From positions 1 to 28,735 of the forward strand of contig JAIRST010000021.1 of the NCBI GenBank assembly GCA_031255325.1: 28,735 nucleotides of DNA, read 5' to 3'. This DNA comes from Holosporales bacterium. Lineage in GTDB: Bacteria > Pseudomonadota > Alphaproteobacteria > UBA3830 > JAIRMZ01. Position 1 is the first letter of the stretch; the number at the start of each line of letters is the position of its first letter. Position numbers and translations under genes: made by a program. Below are positions 7,779 to 15,870 of this stretch, one piece after another. Below the pieces are notes generated by a model, which saw only the letters and a program-made list of their open reading frames with translations, was not told the origin of the DNA and did not search any database.

Positions 7779-8358
7779 GATCCTCTCACGGGTAAGAGAG
7801 CATTTAGGTTTGTATGTTCCGAAAACTGAGCAATAGGCTTTTTGTAGATGGGATTTTGTACAGCTGTTGGTGATTTAAAATTCGTACAACGTATACGTAT
7901 GCAACTGTTGAAGAAAAAAATAGTCGTGGGCTGACACCTTATTGGATTTTAGAGGGATTGAAAGGAAATTTTTAAAAGTGCGATGATAGATTATTATTGA
8001 ATAGTAACGGAATTTTTGCATTTTATAAAAGAAAAACAGATACCACTTGGTGCAAAATCCTATATAGGCGTCAGTTCCTCTCCTTATATCAGAATAGATT
8101 GTGCACTGTTTAACGTTGAATTACCGTATATAATTCGTCCAATGCCTTAAATTCTCTCTCCAATCTCCATTTTCCCTCCGCATTTTGGGCAACTAGATAA
8201 TCTTTAGTGCCCGTTTTAGAAGGGCTGAGCATGAGACAATTGCAGATATAACTCTGCAGGACACTTTATCAAATAATATCGATAATTGAGTAAGATTATT
8301 AAGTTAATCATCGAATGCAGTGTCATGATCAAACAGAAAAGACCCGAGAGAAGTTTAT
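7779..8358. other. Intergenic region with decayed coding fragments
   Basis: About 580 bases lie between the phasin gene and the 3' end of tyrS. Three short readable stretches occur in different plus-strand frames: 7848-7934 (28 codons beginning MGFCTAVGDLKFVQRIR), 7877-7975 (ending TPYWILEGLKGNF) and 8001-8150. None is a plausible complete gene. They could be pieces of one or more dead genes. Bases 8151-8358 show nothing I can name. Confidence 0.4.
8001..8150 (+). pseudogene. Unrecognised gene fragment
   Basis: A 49-codon open stretch follows a TGA at 7998-8000 and ends with TAA at 8148-8150. It lacks a start codon at its 5' end. It has a protein-like composition with the segments FLHFIKEKQIPLGAKSYIG and VELPYIIRPMP. 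I do not recognise the family. It may be the tail of a decayed gene whose upstream parts are the other short frames before it. Confidence 0.25.
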
Positions 8359-8377
8359 TGCAATTATCGTAATTGCA
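8359..8377. repeat. Short perfect inverted repeat at the tyrS stop codon
   Basis: TGCAATTA, a three-base spacer and TAATTGCA form a perfect 8-bp stem spanning the tyrS stop codon (8364-8366, minus strand). It is AT-rich and not followed by a run of T on the minus strand, so it is not a standard intrinsic terminator. It may slow or protect the transcript end. Confidence 0.3.
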
Positions 8378-9617
8378 CATAAATAAGGCGTTTTTTTCCT
8401 GCAGCAATCTTAGCTTTTCCTTTAGAAAAATGCTTTTCCTGCAGCACAAGTGTTTCGTCTGACACACTTACATCGTTGAGATAAGCTCCTCCCCCTCGGA
8501 CTAGACGGCGTGCCTCTCCGCGCGTTTGGGCAAGTCTCCCTTCAATAAATAAATCTATAATTGTTTTCATCCCCAGCCATGTATCAGCGTCGATAACAAA
8601 AGTCGGTACATGGTGACTGTCTATGACTTCTCCTCCATGGAAGAAAGCGTGCACGGCGTGATGAACAGCTTGCAAAGCTTCCTCTCCATGCGTTAAAGCT
8701 GTTGTCCGATCTGCAAGGATAATTTTCGCCTCATTAATATCTTCAGTTGTTTCTAAAGCGGCTATTTCTTCAAGCGGTAATTCCGTAAAGAGGCGCAGAA
8801 ACTTGCTCACATCCCGATCATCAACATTGCGCCAGTATTGCCAAAAGTCGAAGGGAGCACAAAAATCAGCACGCAGCCATACGGCACCTTGCCCAGTTTT
8901 TCCCATTTTACTGCCATCTGCTGTCGTTAGAAGCGGTGTTGTCAGAGCAAAAACTTCTGTCTGCGTCACGCGACGTACAAACTCAACGCCGCTGACAATA
9001 TTTCCCCACTGGTCAGATCCTCCAATTTGCAAAATACAATTTTCTTGCTGCGCAAGCTCTAAAAAATCATAAGCTTGCAAAATGGGATAGTTGAATTCTA
9101 AAAAGCTGAAAGGAAGATTATTGTTAAGTTTTTGTTTAACAGAATCTAAAGAAAGCAATCGCCCCATCGGAAAATGGCGTCCAACATCCCGCACGAATGG
9201 AATGTAGGCCAGCTTATCCAACCATGCGGCATTGTTCATAATCTTGCCGTCATTATTTTTGTCGCCAAATCGGATATAAGGCCTATAACTTAAACGAATA
9301 CCCTCGGTATTTTTCTGGAGCGCCTCTTCAGAGAGCATTGGACGTGCTGTATTACGCCATGAAGGATCTCCAATTTTACTTGTCCCTCCCCCCACTAAAG
9401 CAAGCGGCCGATGCCCATGTTTTTGAAATAAACGCAACAGCATGATAGGAACAAGATGCCCTATATGCAGGCTTTCTGCCGTTGCATCAGATCCCATATA
9501 TAATGTTATAGGACTTTGCGCAAGACGCGCATCTAACTGCTCTATATCTGTACTCTGATAGATAAATCCTCTTTCTGCGGCTTCACGCAATACAGAGGAC
9601 TTAAAAGAGCTCCCCAC
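8364..9617 (-). CDS. tyrS: Tyrosyl-tRNA synthetase
   Basis: Class I aminoacyl-tRNA synthetase that charges tRNA-Tyr, 417 residues, the normal TyrS length. The HIGH motif is at 51-54 (SLHIGHLVP) and the KMSKS-type loop reads KMGKT at 237-241, an accepted variant in this family. Tyrosine-site signatures are YMGSDATA (40-47), NYPILQAYDF and QIGGSDQWGN. The last 70 residues or so are an S4 RNA-binding domain (LVRGGGAYLND). The start codon is GTG at 9617, three bases after the stop of the upstream hydrolase gene; no in-frame ATG lies before the YMGSD motif. The two genes therefore likely share one transcript. Confidence 0.96.
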   Translation of the reverse strand: MGSSFKSSVLREAAERGFIYQSTDIEQLDARLAQSPITLYMGSDATAESLHIGHLVPIMLLRLFQKHGHRPLALVGGGTSKIGDPSWRNTARPMLSEEALQKNTEGIRLSYRPYIRFGDKNNDGKIMNNAAWLDKLAYIPFVRDVGRHFPMGRLLSLDSVKQKLNNNLPFSFLEFNYPILQAYDFLELAQQENCILQIGGSDQWGNIVSGVEFVRRVTQTEVFALTTPLLTTADGSKMGKTGQGAVWLRADFCAPFDFWQYWRNVDDRDVSKFLRLFTELPLEEIAALETTEDINEAKIILADRTTALTHGEEALQAVHHAVHAFFHGGEVIDSHHVPTFVIDADTWLGMKTIIDLFIEGRLAQTRGEARRLVRGGGAYLNDVSVSDETLVLQEKHFSKGKAKIAAGKKRLIYVQLR

Positions 9618-9620
9618 TTT

Positions 9621-10298
9621 TTATCCGTTTACCACACAAACAGGATGCGCCACCATATTGAAATCCTTGAAAGAAGCGACATATTCCACCGTGTACTGGT
9701 ATACCTTTTCCAGGTCGTTGGTATAGAAATGATCAGCCCTTGGAATAACGCGATAATCAATTGTAATACCTTTCTGAGCGTTAAGTTTCGCCACAAGACG
9801 GTCTACAGTTTCTTCTAGAACAATATCATCGTTTCGCCCATAAAGGATCATACCAGAGACAGGACAAGGCGCTAAAAAGTTAAAATCGTATAAATTCGTC
9901 GGAGGACTAACCGATACGAATCCTGCCACCTCTGGCCGACGCATCAATACTTGCATCGCAATCCACGCTCCAAAAGAAAACCCAGCGACCCATAGAGGCC
10001 GAGAACCTTGATTGATCGACTGCATCCAACTTAGCGCTGCTGCCGCATCAGAAAGCTCGCCATCGCCATTGTCAAAAGTTCCTTCAGAACATCCTACGCC
10101 ACGAAAATTAAAGCGCAAAACAGACGCTCCATGCTCAGCAAAAGCACGATAGAGCGTATGCGTGACACGGTTATTCATCGTTCCCCCTTGCAAAGGATGG
10201 GGATGCAGAACCAAGGCAACAGGGGCATCGGGATTAGTACTATGATGGTACCGCCCTTCAAGTCGCCCGGATGGACCGTTGAAAACAACTTGCGGCAT
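9621..10298 (-). CDS. Alpha/beta hydrolase (COG2945-like)
   Basis: Cytoplasmic hydrolase of 225 residues with an alpha/beta fold. The oxyanion region is LHPHPLQGGTMNN (31-43). The nucleophile elbow is GFSFG (106-110, Ser108). The probable acid is Asp157 or Asp158 in YGRNDD, and the histidine is His190 in ADHFY. The NFRGVGCSEG segment (64-73) is typical of the small dienelactone-hydrolase-like group found in many Alphaproteobacteria. The substrate is unknown. A good AGGAGG ribosome-binding site precedes the ATG. It sits immediately upstream of tyrS. Confidence 0.85.
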   Translation of the reverse strand: MPQVVFNGPSGRLEGRYHHSTNPDAPVALVLHPHPLQGGTMNNRVTHTLYRAFAEHGASVLRFNFRGVGCSEGTFDNGDGELSDAAAALSWMQSINQGSRPLWVAGFSFGAWIAMQVLMRRPEVAGFVSVSPPTNLYDFNFLAPCPVSGMILYGRNDDIVLEETVDRLVAKLNAQKGITIDYRVIPRADHFYTNDLEKVYQYTVEYVASFKDFNMVAHPVCVVNG

Positions 10299-10459
10299 AA
10301 ATCCTCCTAGAATATCTATTAAGAATTAGTAATGAATATGACATGATTTTGCAAGGAAAAATTAAAAATATCCCACCTAGAGAAGGTTTTACAAAGTAAA
10401 CAATAAACTTGATAAGATTTTTCAGTAAGATCTATGAATTTATAAGTCATTTTTTTCGG

Positions 10460-11284
10460 CTATTTTGGGGATGATCCTCCTGAAGGGATTAAGGCGCCTA
10501 TTTTCACACGTTGCGTCTGTTTTTCTTCGTTTTCTTTTGCTAAATCAATACCATAACGATCTATCTTTTTTATCCGCCAATGATTGACTTGATCCCCTTC
10601 ACGCAACCATTTTCCCGAAATCGCCACACGTTCTCCTTTGAGACTGCGCATATACCCTTCGACAGATACCGCTTGAGAAGCACTTGATATAGATTGACTA
10701 GAAAACACATAAAATTCTGGCGCATTTAAAGACTGCGGCAAAACGTATGTAGGAAGGGTTATAGGTAAACTTTGACTTAAAAAGGTTAAACGCAAATGCG
10801 CGCAAAATCCCTCCTTAGGACTGCATGAGGTGATCATAATTTTATCCACGCATGGAACACCAAGACATACCTTTTCCAACGCCCACAGGAATTTAAGGAC
10901 AACCTCTTCTGTATCTCCTTGGATTTCCAAAAGAACAGATAATGTTGGCTCTTTAGAAGGGTGAAGCGTGACATTTGTGATACCAGCCAAGATGGCGATA
11001 GCACTGATATTTTCCTCAAGCAAAGTAGGCGATATTTTTTGAAGACGCGTCACCATGCCTTTGAACGGCGATCGATCAGGATCGAACAAAGCAGAAAGAA
11101 CATGTAGCTGCTTTTCGACACAACGATATTGTGTCAATTCTTCTAAAGAAACTTTTACTTTCTGTTGATGCGTCCGTTCATATCCTTTACTCCCATACAA
11201 AAGAGGGATGCTTAATCCGCACAAACAAAAAGAGAGGCCGAAATATCGTATTAAGTAACGTATGCTGTTTCCATTAAGCAGCAT
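10460..11284 (-). CDS. PilO/GspM-like protein with T2SSB/MshK/PilP-like C-terminal domain
   Basis: A 274-residue protein that I place by architecture rather than clear homology. One membrane segment is at residues 12-30, followed by a short helical region and an alpha/beta region (about 75-175) in the size and position of the PilO/GspM ferredoxin-like fold. A linker leads to a C-terminal beta domain from about residue 208 (VEGYMRSLKGERVAISGKWL, then REGDQV). That domain resembles the T2SSB/MshK/PilP tail, with its GxxxREGDxxxxxRIxxI pattern. It is last in the four-gene secretion/pilus operon and starts one base after the stop of the preceding gene. It probably forms the periplasmic part of the alignment complex. 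The final PSGGSSPK is low-complexity. Confidence 0.55.
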   Translation of the reverse strand: MLLNGNSIRYLIRYFGLSFCLCGLSIPLLYGSKGYERTHQQKVKVSLEELTQYRCVEKQLHVLSALFDPDRSPFKGMVTRLQKISPTLLEENISAIAILAGITNVTLHPSKEPTLSVLLEIQGDTEEVVLKFLWALEKVCLGVPCVDKIMITSCSPKEGFCAHLRLTFLSQSLPITLPTYVLPQSLNAPEFYVFSSQSISSASQAVSVEGYMRSLKGERVAISGKWLREGDQVNHWRIKKIDRYGIDLAKENEEKQTQRVKIGALIPSGGSSPK

Positions 11285-11285
11285 T

Positions 11286-12683
11286 TTAAGGCGCTTTTTT
11301 AGTTGGCGCGTTAGGTCGAATCATAACTTTCAAACGGGTTCGTGTAAGAGCTGTACTGGAAAGCAATTGCGCATCTTTCTCGTCTTGCGGAAAAATAATA
11401 GCTGCATCAGGAAATACGCGCGGTAAAATGGTCTTCAAAGTTTCTTTCTCTTGAGGAAAGAGGTCAATATCGAAAGATACCAATTCTTCTGGTGTGTTCT
11501 GGATAAAAAGAGAAACGGGTTTGCAGTCTGTAAATAAGGCAGTAAGCTTTTCAAGCTTTGGCATAAGCGCATACGCCTGTGCTTTTTCGATATGCTGTGC
11601 GCATTTCTCTATCGCCGAGACATTAGCAAGGGCAGTAGAGAGGGGTGTATTAAAACCGAGTTGATGTAAGCATTTTTTGCTTAATTCTTCAAGGTGTTCA
11701 ATGTGCCTGAAGGTATTTTGCGTTAAATTTTTGATTTCCTGCTCTTCTTTTTTAAGATTATAGACGTTAGTAGCGGATAAAAACGCTGTTAAGCAGCACC
11801 CAAACGTTATCCCATTTAACAAAAGGCGCGTTCCATTCAATACATACAGCCCTTTCTTCCGTAGACGCTGAGAAGTTTCTCCTAAACAAGGAAAATGGTA
11901 TTTCCTTTTTAAAACCCAGCGCAAGAGGATTTCCTCCATGGAAATTTGGGCATAGTAAAAACATCCTATTTTCTGAGCGATTTCAGAAAGGGAAAAAAAC
12001 TCTCCTTTTAAAAATTCATGATGCCCCATAAGACTTTGCAAAAGAGGAACTTTCACGATTACTCCCTTAAGCAATTCTTCTTTCCACCCTAAACGATGAA
12101 TATACTCCAGGGTACGATTCAATTCTGTGGCTAGTAAGTGTGCATCATCTGTATTGAAAGTGCGCGATAATAAAATTCCCTTTCCTTTTCCAATAACAAG
12201 GCGTATGCCACTCAATTGGTGTATTGAACCATAAATCCACCATTCTTCTTGTTCAAAAGGCCTTCCCATAAGGAAGGCACAAAGTTTCGGAAGTCCTAAT
12301 AGAAGAGGCTCAATGCCTGCAAAATAAGAGCCCGGAATTTTAGAGACTTTATGGGGGAGGCACAAAGGTTGCTCGACAAGTTGGAAAGGGATGAGCGGAG
12401 GGCGTTTTTTGAGTTTTAAAGGACAAGATAAAGGAAAAGCGAACCAGTAACTAGGAATTTTGGGTTTGATGTTTAATTTTACTACTTTTGCGCGCTTCCA
12501 AAAGGGAACGAAGGGAAGCGTTGCTTCCAAAAAGGCGATTTCTTTTTGATCAGAAAAGACCCGAAGAAAAGGATATTGCGCACATATATGCGGTACCTCA
12601 GGGTATGGCACTACATTAAAAGTACGGATTTTAGGATCTGCGAGAAGAGCCGCTTTGTCGCCTAAAAGAAGATACGCCTCCAT
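11286..12683 (-). CDS. GspL/PilM-PilN-like inner-membrane assembly protein
   Basis: A 465-residue protein with a large cytoplasmic N-terminal part (1-280) and one membrane segment at about 287-307 (GITFGCCLTAFLSATNVY). After this come a coiled coil (308-345) and a small periplasmic domain ending in a basic, proline-rich tail. This layout equals GspL of type II secretion, or PilM and PilN fused as in MshI-like proteins. The actin-like signature of PilM is weak, so sequence support is moderate. It would link the assembly ATPase to the PilO-like protein. It starts one base after the stop of the platform-protein gene and ends one base before the next start. Confidence 0.6.
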   Translation of the reverse strand: MEAYLLLGDKAALLADPKIRTFNVVPYPEVPHICAQYPFLRVFSDQKEIAFLEATLPFVPFWKRAKVVKLNIKPKIPSYWFAFPLSCPLKLKKRPPLIPFQLVEQPLCLPHKVSKIPGSYFAGIEPLLLGLPKLCAFLMGRPFEQEEWWIYGSIHQLSGIRLVIGKGKGILLSRTFNTDDAHLLATELNRTLEYIHRLGWKEELLKGVIVKVPLLQSLMGHHEFLKGEFFSLSEIAQKIGCFYYAQISMEEILLRWVLKRKYHFPCLGETSQRLRKKGLYVLNGTRLLLNGITFGCCLTAFLSATNVYNLKKEEQEIKNLTQNTFRHIEHLEELSKKCLHQLGFNTPLSTALANVSAIEKCAQHIEKAQAYALMPKLEKLTALFTDCKPVSLFIQNTPEELVSFDIDLFPQEKETLKTILPRVFPDAAIIFPQDEKDAQLLSSTALTRTRLKVMIRPNAPTKKAP

Positions 12684-12684
12684 A

Positions 12685-13884
12685 TTAAAAATCTACTTGC
12701 CCAATAAAGTGATAAATCGGATAAAAAAGCCCCAAAAGAAGACCGATCAATAAAATTCCCGCTGCACACGTTATAAACACAGAAAGACGCATGCTTGCTC
12801 GTTGAATAAAAAATTGCAAGTCGCGATACCAATTATTATTAAACACTTCCAGAACATGGAGAAGCGTATTTGTTTTTTCTCCGATTTTAAGGGCATTGAC
12901 GAAGTTTTGAGAAATACCGCTGTTGCCTTTTGCGTCAATAGCTTGCGAGAACGCTTTTCCAGAACGGATATCTTCCTCGCAAGCAAGCATTGTTTGGCGA
13001 ACAAAGAGATTTCCTACAGCGCGTGCCGCAAAAGGCAAAGCTTGCAGTAAACCGACTTTGGCTTTTAAAAGTAAAGCGAGTGCTACCGAGAATTGCCATG
13101 TACTTATGCGTTGCACGATTTGTTTGATAAACGGGATTTTAATAGAGAGGTAATGGAGAGTAGAGCGAGTTGAGGGGTGGAGCCACATTCCGAAGCCAAT
13201 AAAGATTGTGGACCCTAGGCCAAGCGAGAAGAGAGTGAAATTGATACAGTCGAAAAAATTCAGTAGGCATAAGCTAAACCATGGAAGGGTTTCTTGGGAT
13301 AAACCATCCAGGCTTTTAATTTGGGGCCCCAAGAGGCGCGCACAAAGGAAGGCGGCTCCTATAGAAAATACTAAAGTAAAGAGGGGTTGTTGTATAGCGC
13401 GACGTAATTTATGAGAGGCTTGATGAGAAAGTTGCAAATGTTCGATAAGAGCCGGCAGAACATCACGCACATGGCCGGTTGCTTCAGAGGCGTGGAGGAG
13501 TGCGACAGAGATAGGGCCGAAGAGGGAGGTTTCGAAGGAGAAAGCGTCACCGAAGGATTCGCCGTCTTCTAGGCGTTCTATGATACGGGCTAGAGCAGCG
13601 CGTAAAGGGAGGCTGCGTGATATGTCCAAGAAGGAACGCAACGCATGAAGGAGTGTAAAGCCGCAGAGAGTTTGTCCTTCTATATGCATAAAGAAAGTAA
13701 GGATTTCTTCTGGATTGACAGAGTGCAAGAAGGCATATTTCTTTTCTTTACACACAGAGACATGGGTTATCTTTACTTTACGTTCTTGAAGATGGGCGAG
13801 AAGCACTTCTTGGTTAGGCGCAAGGAAGGTTCCCTGGCAGCCTTTATGATAAGGATCAACCCCTTTATACATGTAGAGAGGCAT
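12685..13884 (-). CDS. Type II secretion / type IV pilus platform protein (GspF/PilC)
   Basis: Inner-membrane platform protein on which the ATPase acts to push or pull pseudopilins. There are two T2SF domains, one beginning about residue 65 (FMHIEGQTLCGFTLLHAL) and one beginning about 265 (FSVALALLLKAKVGLLQAL). Each contains the GxxxxxAF-type motif (GESFGDAF; GKAFSQAI). Three hydrophobic segments are clear, including the C-terminal one (FITCAAGILLIGLLLGLFY). I choose the ATG at 13884 because it gives MPLYMYKGVD, matching the family's N-terminus. A GTG at 13905 would add seven residues. Either start overlaps the end of the ATPase gene (20 or 41 bases). The length of 399 is normal. Confidence 0.9.
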   Translation of the reverse strand: MPLYMYKGVDPYHKGCQGTFLAPNQEVLLAHLQERKVKITHVSVCKEKKYAFLHSVNPEEILTFFMHIEGQTLCGFTLLHALRSFLDISRSLPLRAALARIIERLEDGESFGDAFSFETSLFGPISVALLHASEATGHVRDVLPALIEHLQLSHQASHKLRRAIQQPLFTLVFSIGAAFLCARLLGPQIKSLDGLSQETLPWFSLCLLNFFDCINFTLFSLGLGSTIFIGFGMWLHPSTRSTLHYLSIKIPFIKQIVQRISTWQFSVALALLLKAKVGLLQALPFAARAVGNLFVRQTMLACEEDIRSGKAFSQAIDAKGNSGISQNFVNALKIGEKTNTLLHVLEVFNNNWYRDLQFFIQRASMRLSVFITCAAGILLIGLLLGLFYPIYHFIGQVDF

Positions 13885-15460
13885 GAGATGTTTCTTGGGG
13901 TGCACCGAAGACGCGCTGGATTTCGTCTTGCGTGGTCATTCCTTCGGCGACCACTTTTTGAGTAAGGAGGGAAAAAGGAAGGAACCCCTGCTGTTGCGCT
14001 TTTTTAAGCCATAGGGTGCGATCGTCTGTTGCCAAGAAAGCTGCCCGCATTTCTTGAGAAAAGAACAATACCTCAGCGATAGCTTGCCGACCGAGGATAC
14101 TTGCTGGCTTTTTACGATAACAGGGATTTTTTCGGACGAGGCGTTGAGACATAATACCGACCAGATGCAGCAGTATTTCTTTGCGTGCAATGCCGAGATC
14201 TTGCAGTCTGTCGAAGGCAGAGAAAGTATCTTGGGCATGAAGGGTAGCCAAGACCAAACGTCCTGTTAAAGCGGCACGCAAAGCCATAAAGGCTGTTTGT
14301 TCATCTCGAATTTCGCCCACCAAAAGGACATCGGGATCTTGACGCAAGGCGGAACGAATGCCATCTGAAAAAGATAAGACATCTTCTTCGCGCAGATCAA
14401 GTTGGCGCACACCGGGCATTTGGTATTCTATCGGATCTTCCAAGGTCATAATGTTTCGTTCATGAGGATTTAAGGCATGCAACAAAGCGTAAAGAGTAGT
14501 GGTTTTGCCAGACCCTGTGGGACCTACCACCAGAAAGAGTCCCTGCGGCGTTGCCAGCACTTGATGAAGTGTGTTCAACACGTCTTGGCTGAATCCTAAC
14601 TCCGTTAAGGGAATCAGTCCGGAGGTTGCATCAAGAATGCGAATAACAACCGCTTCACCGAACAAGCTGGGATGGGTCGATAGGCGCAGATCCACCCATC
14701 TATTGTTGGCGCGAATACGCGCATGCCCACTTTGGGGTTTGCGGTGTTCCGTGATGTTAAGGTTCGCAAGAACCTTTAAGTATCCGCGTATGCGTGGCCA
14801 TTCTTCGGGATGGAGAATGCGCAGTGTTGAAAGAACGCCATCAACACGCAGGCGGAGACGCACCAAAGAGTCTTCAGGTTCAAAATGCACATCACTTGCG
14901 CGACACGCAATAGCCTCTTGCAAAAGGTCATACGTCTGCCGATTAACCTCTGTTTGAAACCCAGGACCAGTTTTTCGTTTATAGGATGCATAGAAATTTA
15001 GAATTTGTTGCTTCAAAGCAACAACAAATTCCACATGAAAATGAGGCCCTAAAGCATGGATAATACGATCTCGCGTATAAATATCCCCTGGATCTGCTAT
15101 AGCAATCTTTACAAAACACAAAGAAGGGTCTGTGCGGACATCGATGATCAAGGCTATACACTCTTGCATCAGGGAGCGCGGCAGAACCGTCATGCAGGAA
15201 GCGTCGAAAAGAACGTGGTCCAGATTGATTGTTTCCATGTCATAGAGATACCCCTGTGCCGCTAAGAAAGTCGTTTCATCAATAAGGTTCAAGGAAAGAG
15301 CAGCTTCTGCAAAAAGAAGTCCCGTACGCGCCTGTTGTCTCAAAACAACGTTCACTTGACTGGATTCTAACGCCCCCCAAGCAATGAGAAGCTCTCTTGA
15401 CCGCTCTTTCTCATCGCAGGATGCAGAAATTTCCGTCTTGTATTTCGCTTCGGTCCGCAT
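13865..15460 (-). CDS. Type II secretion / type IV pilus assembly ATPase (GspE/PilB)
   Basis: Cytoplasmic hexameric ATPase that powers pilus or pseudopilus assembly, 531 residues. An N-terminal MshEN-like region (20-150) is followed by the N2 domain (about 170-280, RASDVHFEP at 187-195). Then come Walker A GPTGSGKT (313-320), the Asp box EDPIE (341-345), Walker B LLVGEIRD (379-386) and the His box LATLHAQD (404-411). The usual zinc-binding four-cysteine motif after QRLVR is missing: only one cysteine remains (NPCYRKKP) before GRQAIAEVL. This is the first gene of a four-gene operon with F, L-like and PilO-like genes. No good ribosome-binding site precedes the ATG, but a strong promoter lies 60 bases upstream. 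Confidence 0.93.
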   Translation of the reverse strand: MRTEAKYKTEISASCDEKERSRELLIAWGALESSQVNVVLRQQARTGLLFAEAALSLNLIDETTFLAAQGYLYDMETINLDHVLFDASCMTVLPRSLMQECIALIIDVRTDPSLCFVKIAIADPGDIYTRDRIIHALGPHFHVEFVVALKQQILNFYASYKRKTGPGFQTEVNRQTYDLLQEAIACRASDVHFEPEDSLVRLRLRVDGVLSTLRILHPEEWPRIRGYLKVLANLNITEHRKPQSGHARIRANNRWVDLRLSTHPSLFGEAVVIRILDATSGLIPLTELGFSQDVLNTLHQVLATPQGLFLVVGPTGSGKTTTLYALLHALNPHERNIMTLEDPIEYQMPGVRQLDLREEDVLSFSDGIRSALRQDPDVLLVGEIRDEQTAFMALRAALTGRLVLATLHAQDTFSAFDRLQDLGIARKEILLHLVGIMSQRLVRKNPCYRKKPASILGRQAIAEVLFFSQEMRAAFLATDDRTLWLKKAQQQGFLPFSLLTQKVVAEGMTTQDEIQRVFGAPQETSHASLHV

Positions 15461-15520
15461 AAAATGCCGTGTGTAAAAAAACTAGAACATCTTCTAATTA
15501 TACTCCCTTCTATATCAAGA

Positions 15521-15548
15521 ATTATAATATTTATCTCCCTAATATCAA
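15521..15548 (-). promoter_or_regulatory. Near-consensus promoter for the gspE operon
   Basis: Read on the minus strand, TTGATA (15543-15548) is five of six matches to the -35 consensus. It is followed after 16 bases by a perfect TATAAT (15521-15526). Transcription would start near 15514, giving a leader of about 54 bases before the gspE ATG. Confidence 0.6.
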
Positions 15549-15565
15549 ATACTTATGTGTATTAA

Positions 15566-15665
15566 TACAAGTAAAACTTCTACTAATACCTCTTCAAAAA
15601 TAAATCTTTTAAAAAGTCTTAAAATTGTAAAATTAATTACAGACTTCAATTGAGTTTTACTTGTA
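15566..15665. repeat. 100-bp element bounded by 13-bp perfect inverted repeats
   Basis: TACAAGTAAAACT (15566-15578) and AGTTTTACTTGTA (15653-15665) are exact reverse complements bounding exactly 100 bases. A nested 6-bp pair, AAGTCT (15614-15619) and AGACTT (15641-15646), lies inside. It could be a miniature inverted-repeat element or a long hairpin. I see no clear target-site duplication at the flanks. Confidence 0.55.
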
Positions 15666-15870
15666 AAAAGTATAAAAATAATCAAAGCATTGATCTTATT
15701 CGAAAATAAAAAGTGCAAAGGATCATTTATATTCACATTATCTGCTTTTTATCTTGATTATACATGAAAAACATACTTTAAGATTTTATTGTGTTTTTGG
15801 TGCGACAATAGGACTTGCCGAGGAATTAGGTTTGTGAGAAAAATTAAAACCTAAGGGAGGAACAGCGTAC

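Larger units (their letters stand above)
15461..15870. other. AT-rich divergent intergenic region between gspE and clpX
   Basis: About 410 bases of very AT-rich DNA with no gene on either strand. It holds the minus-strand promoter for the secretion operon (15521-15548), a 100-bp inverted-repeat element (15566-15665) and the untranslated leader of clpX. The clpX promoter is not clear; TTGATT near 15755 with a weak -10 about 18 bases later is one candidate. clpP, which usually precedes clpX, is not here. Confidence 0.6.

Noticed and set aside
7783..7800. CTCTC...GAGAG stem after the phasin gene as a terminator
   Set aside because: Five-pair stem with an eight-base loop and no T-run after it.
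8216..8467. Minus-strand open frame of 83 codons overlapping the tyrS end
   Set aside because: It lies partly over tyrS in another frame with odd, Cys/Leu-rich composition and no recognisable motif.
14571..14957. Plus-strand open frame of 128 codons
   Set aside because: Antisense shadow of the conserved core of the assembly ATPase; Arg/Ser-rich and featureless.
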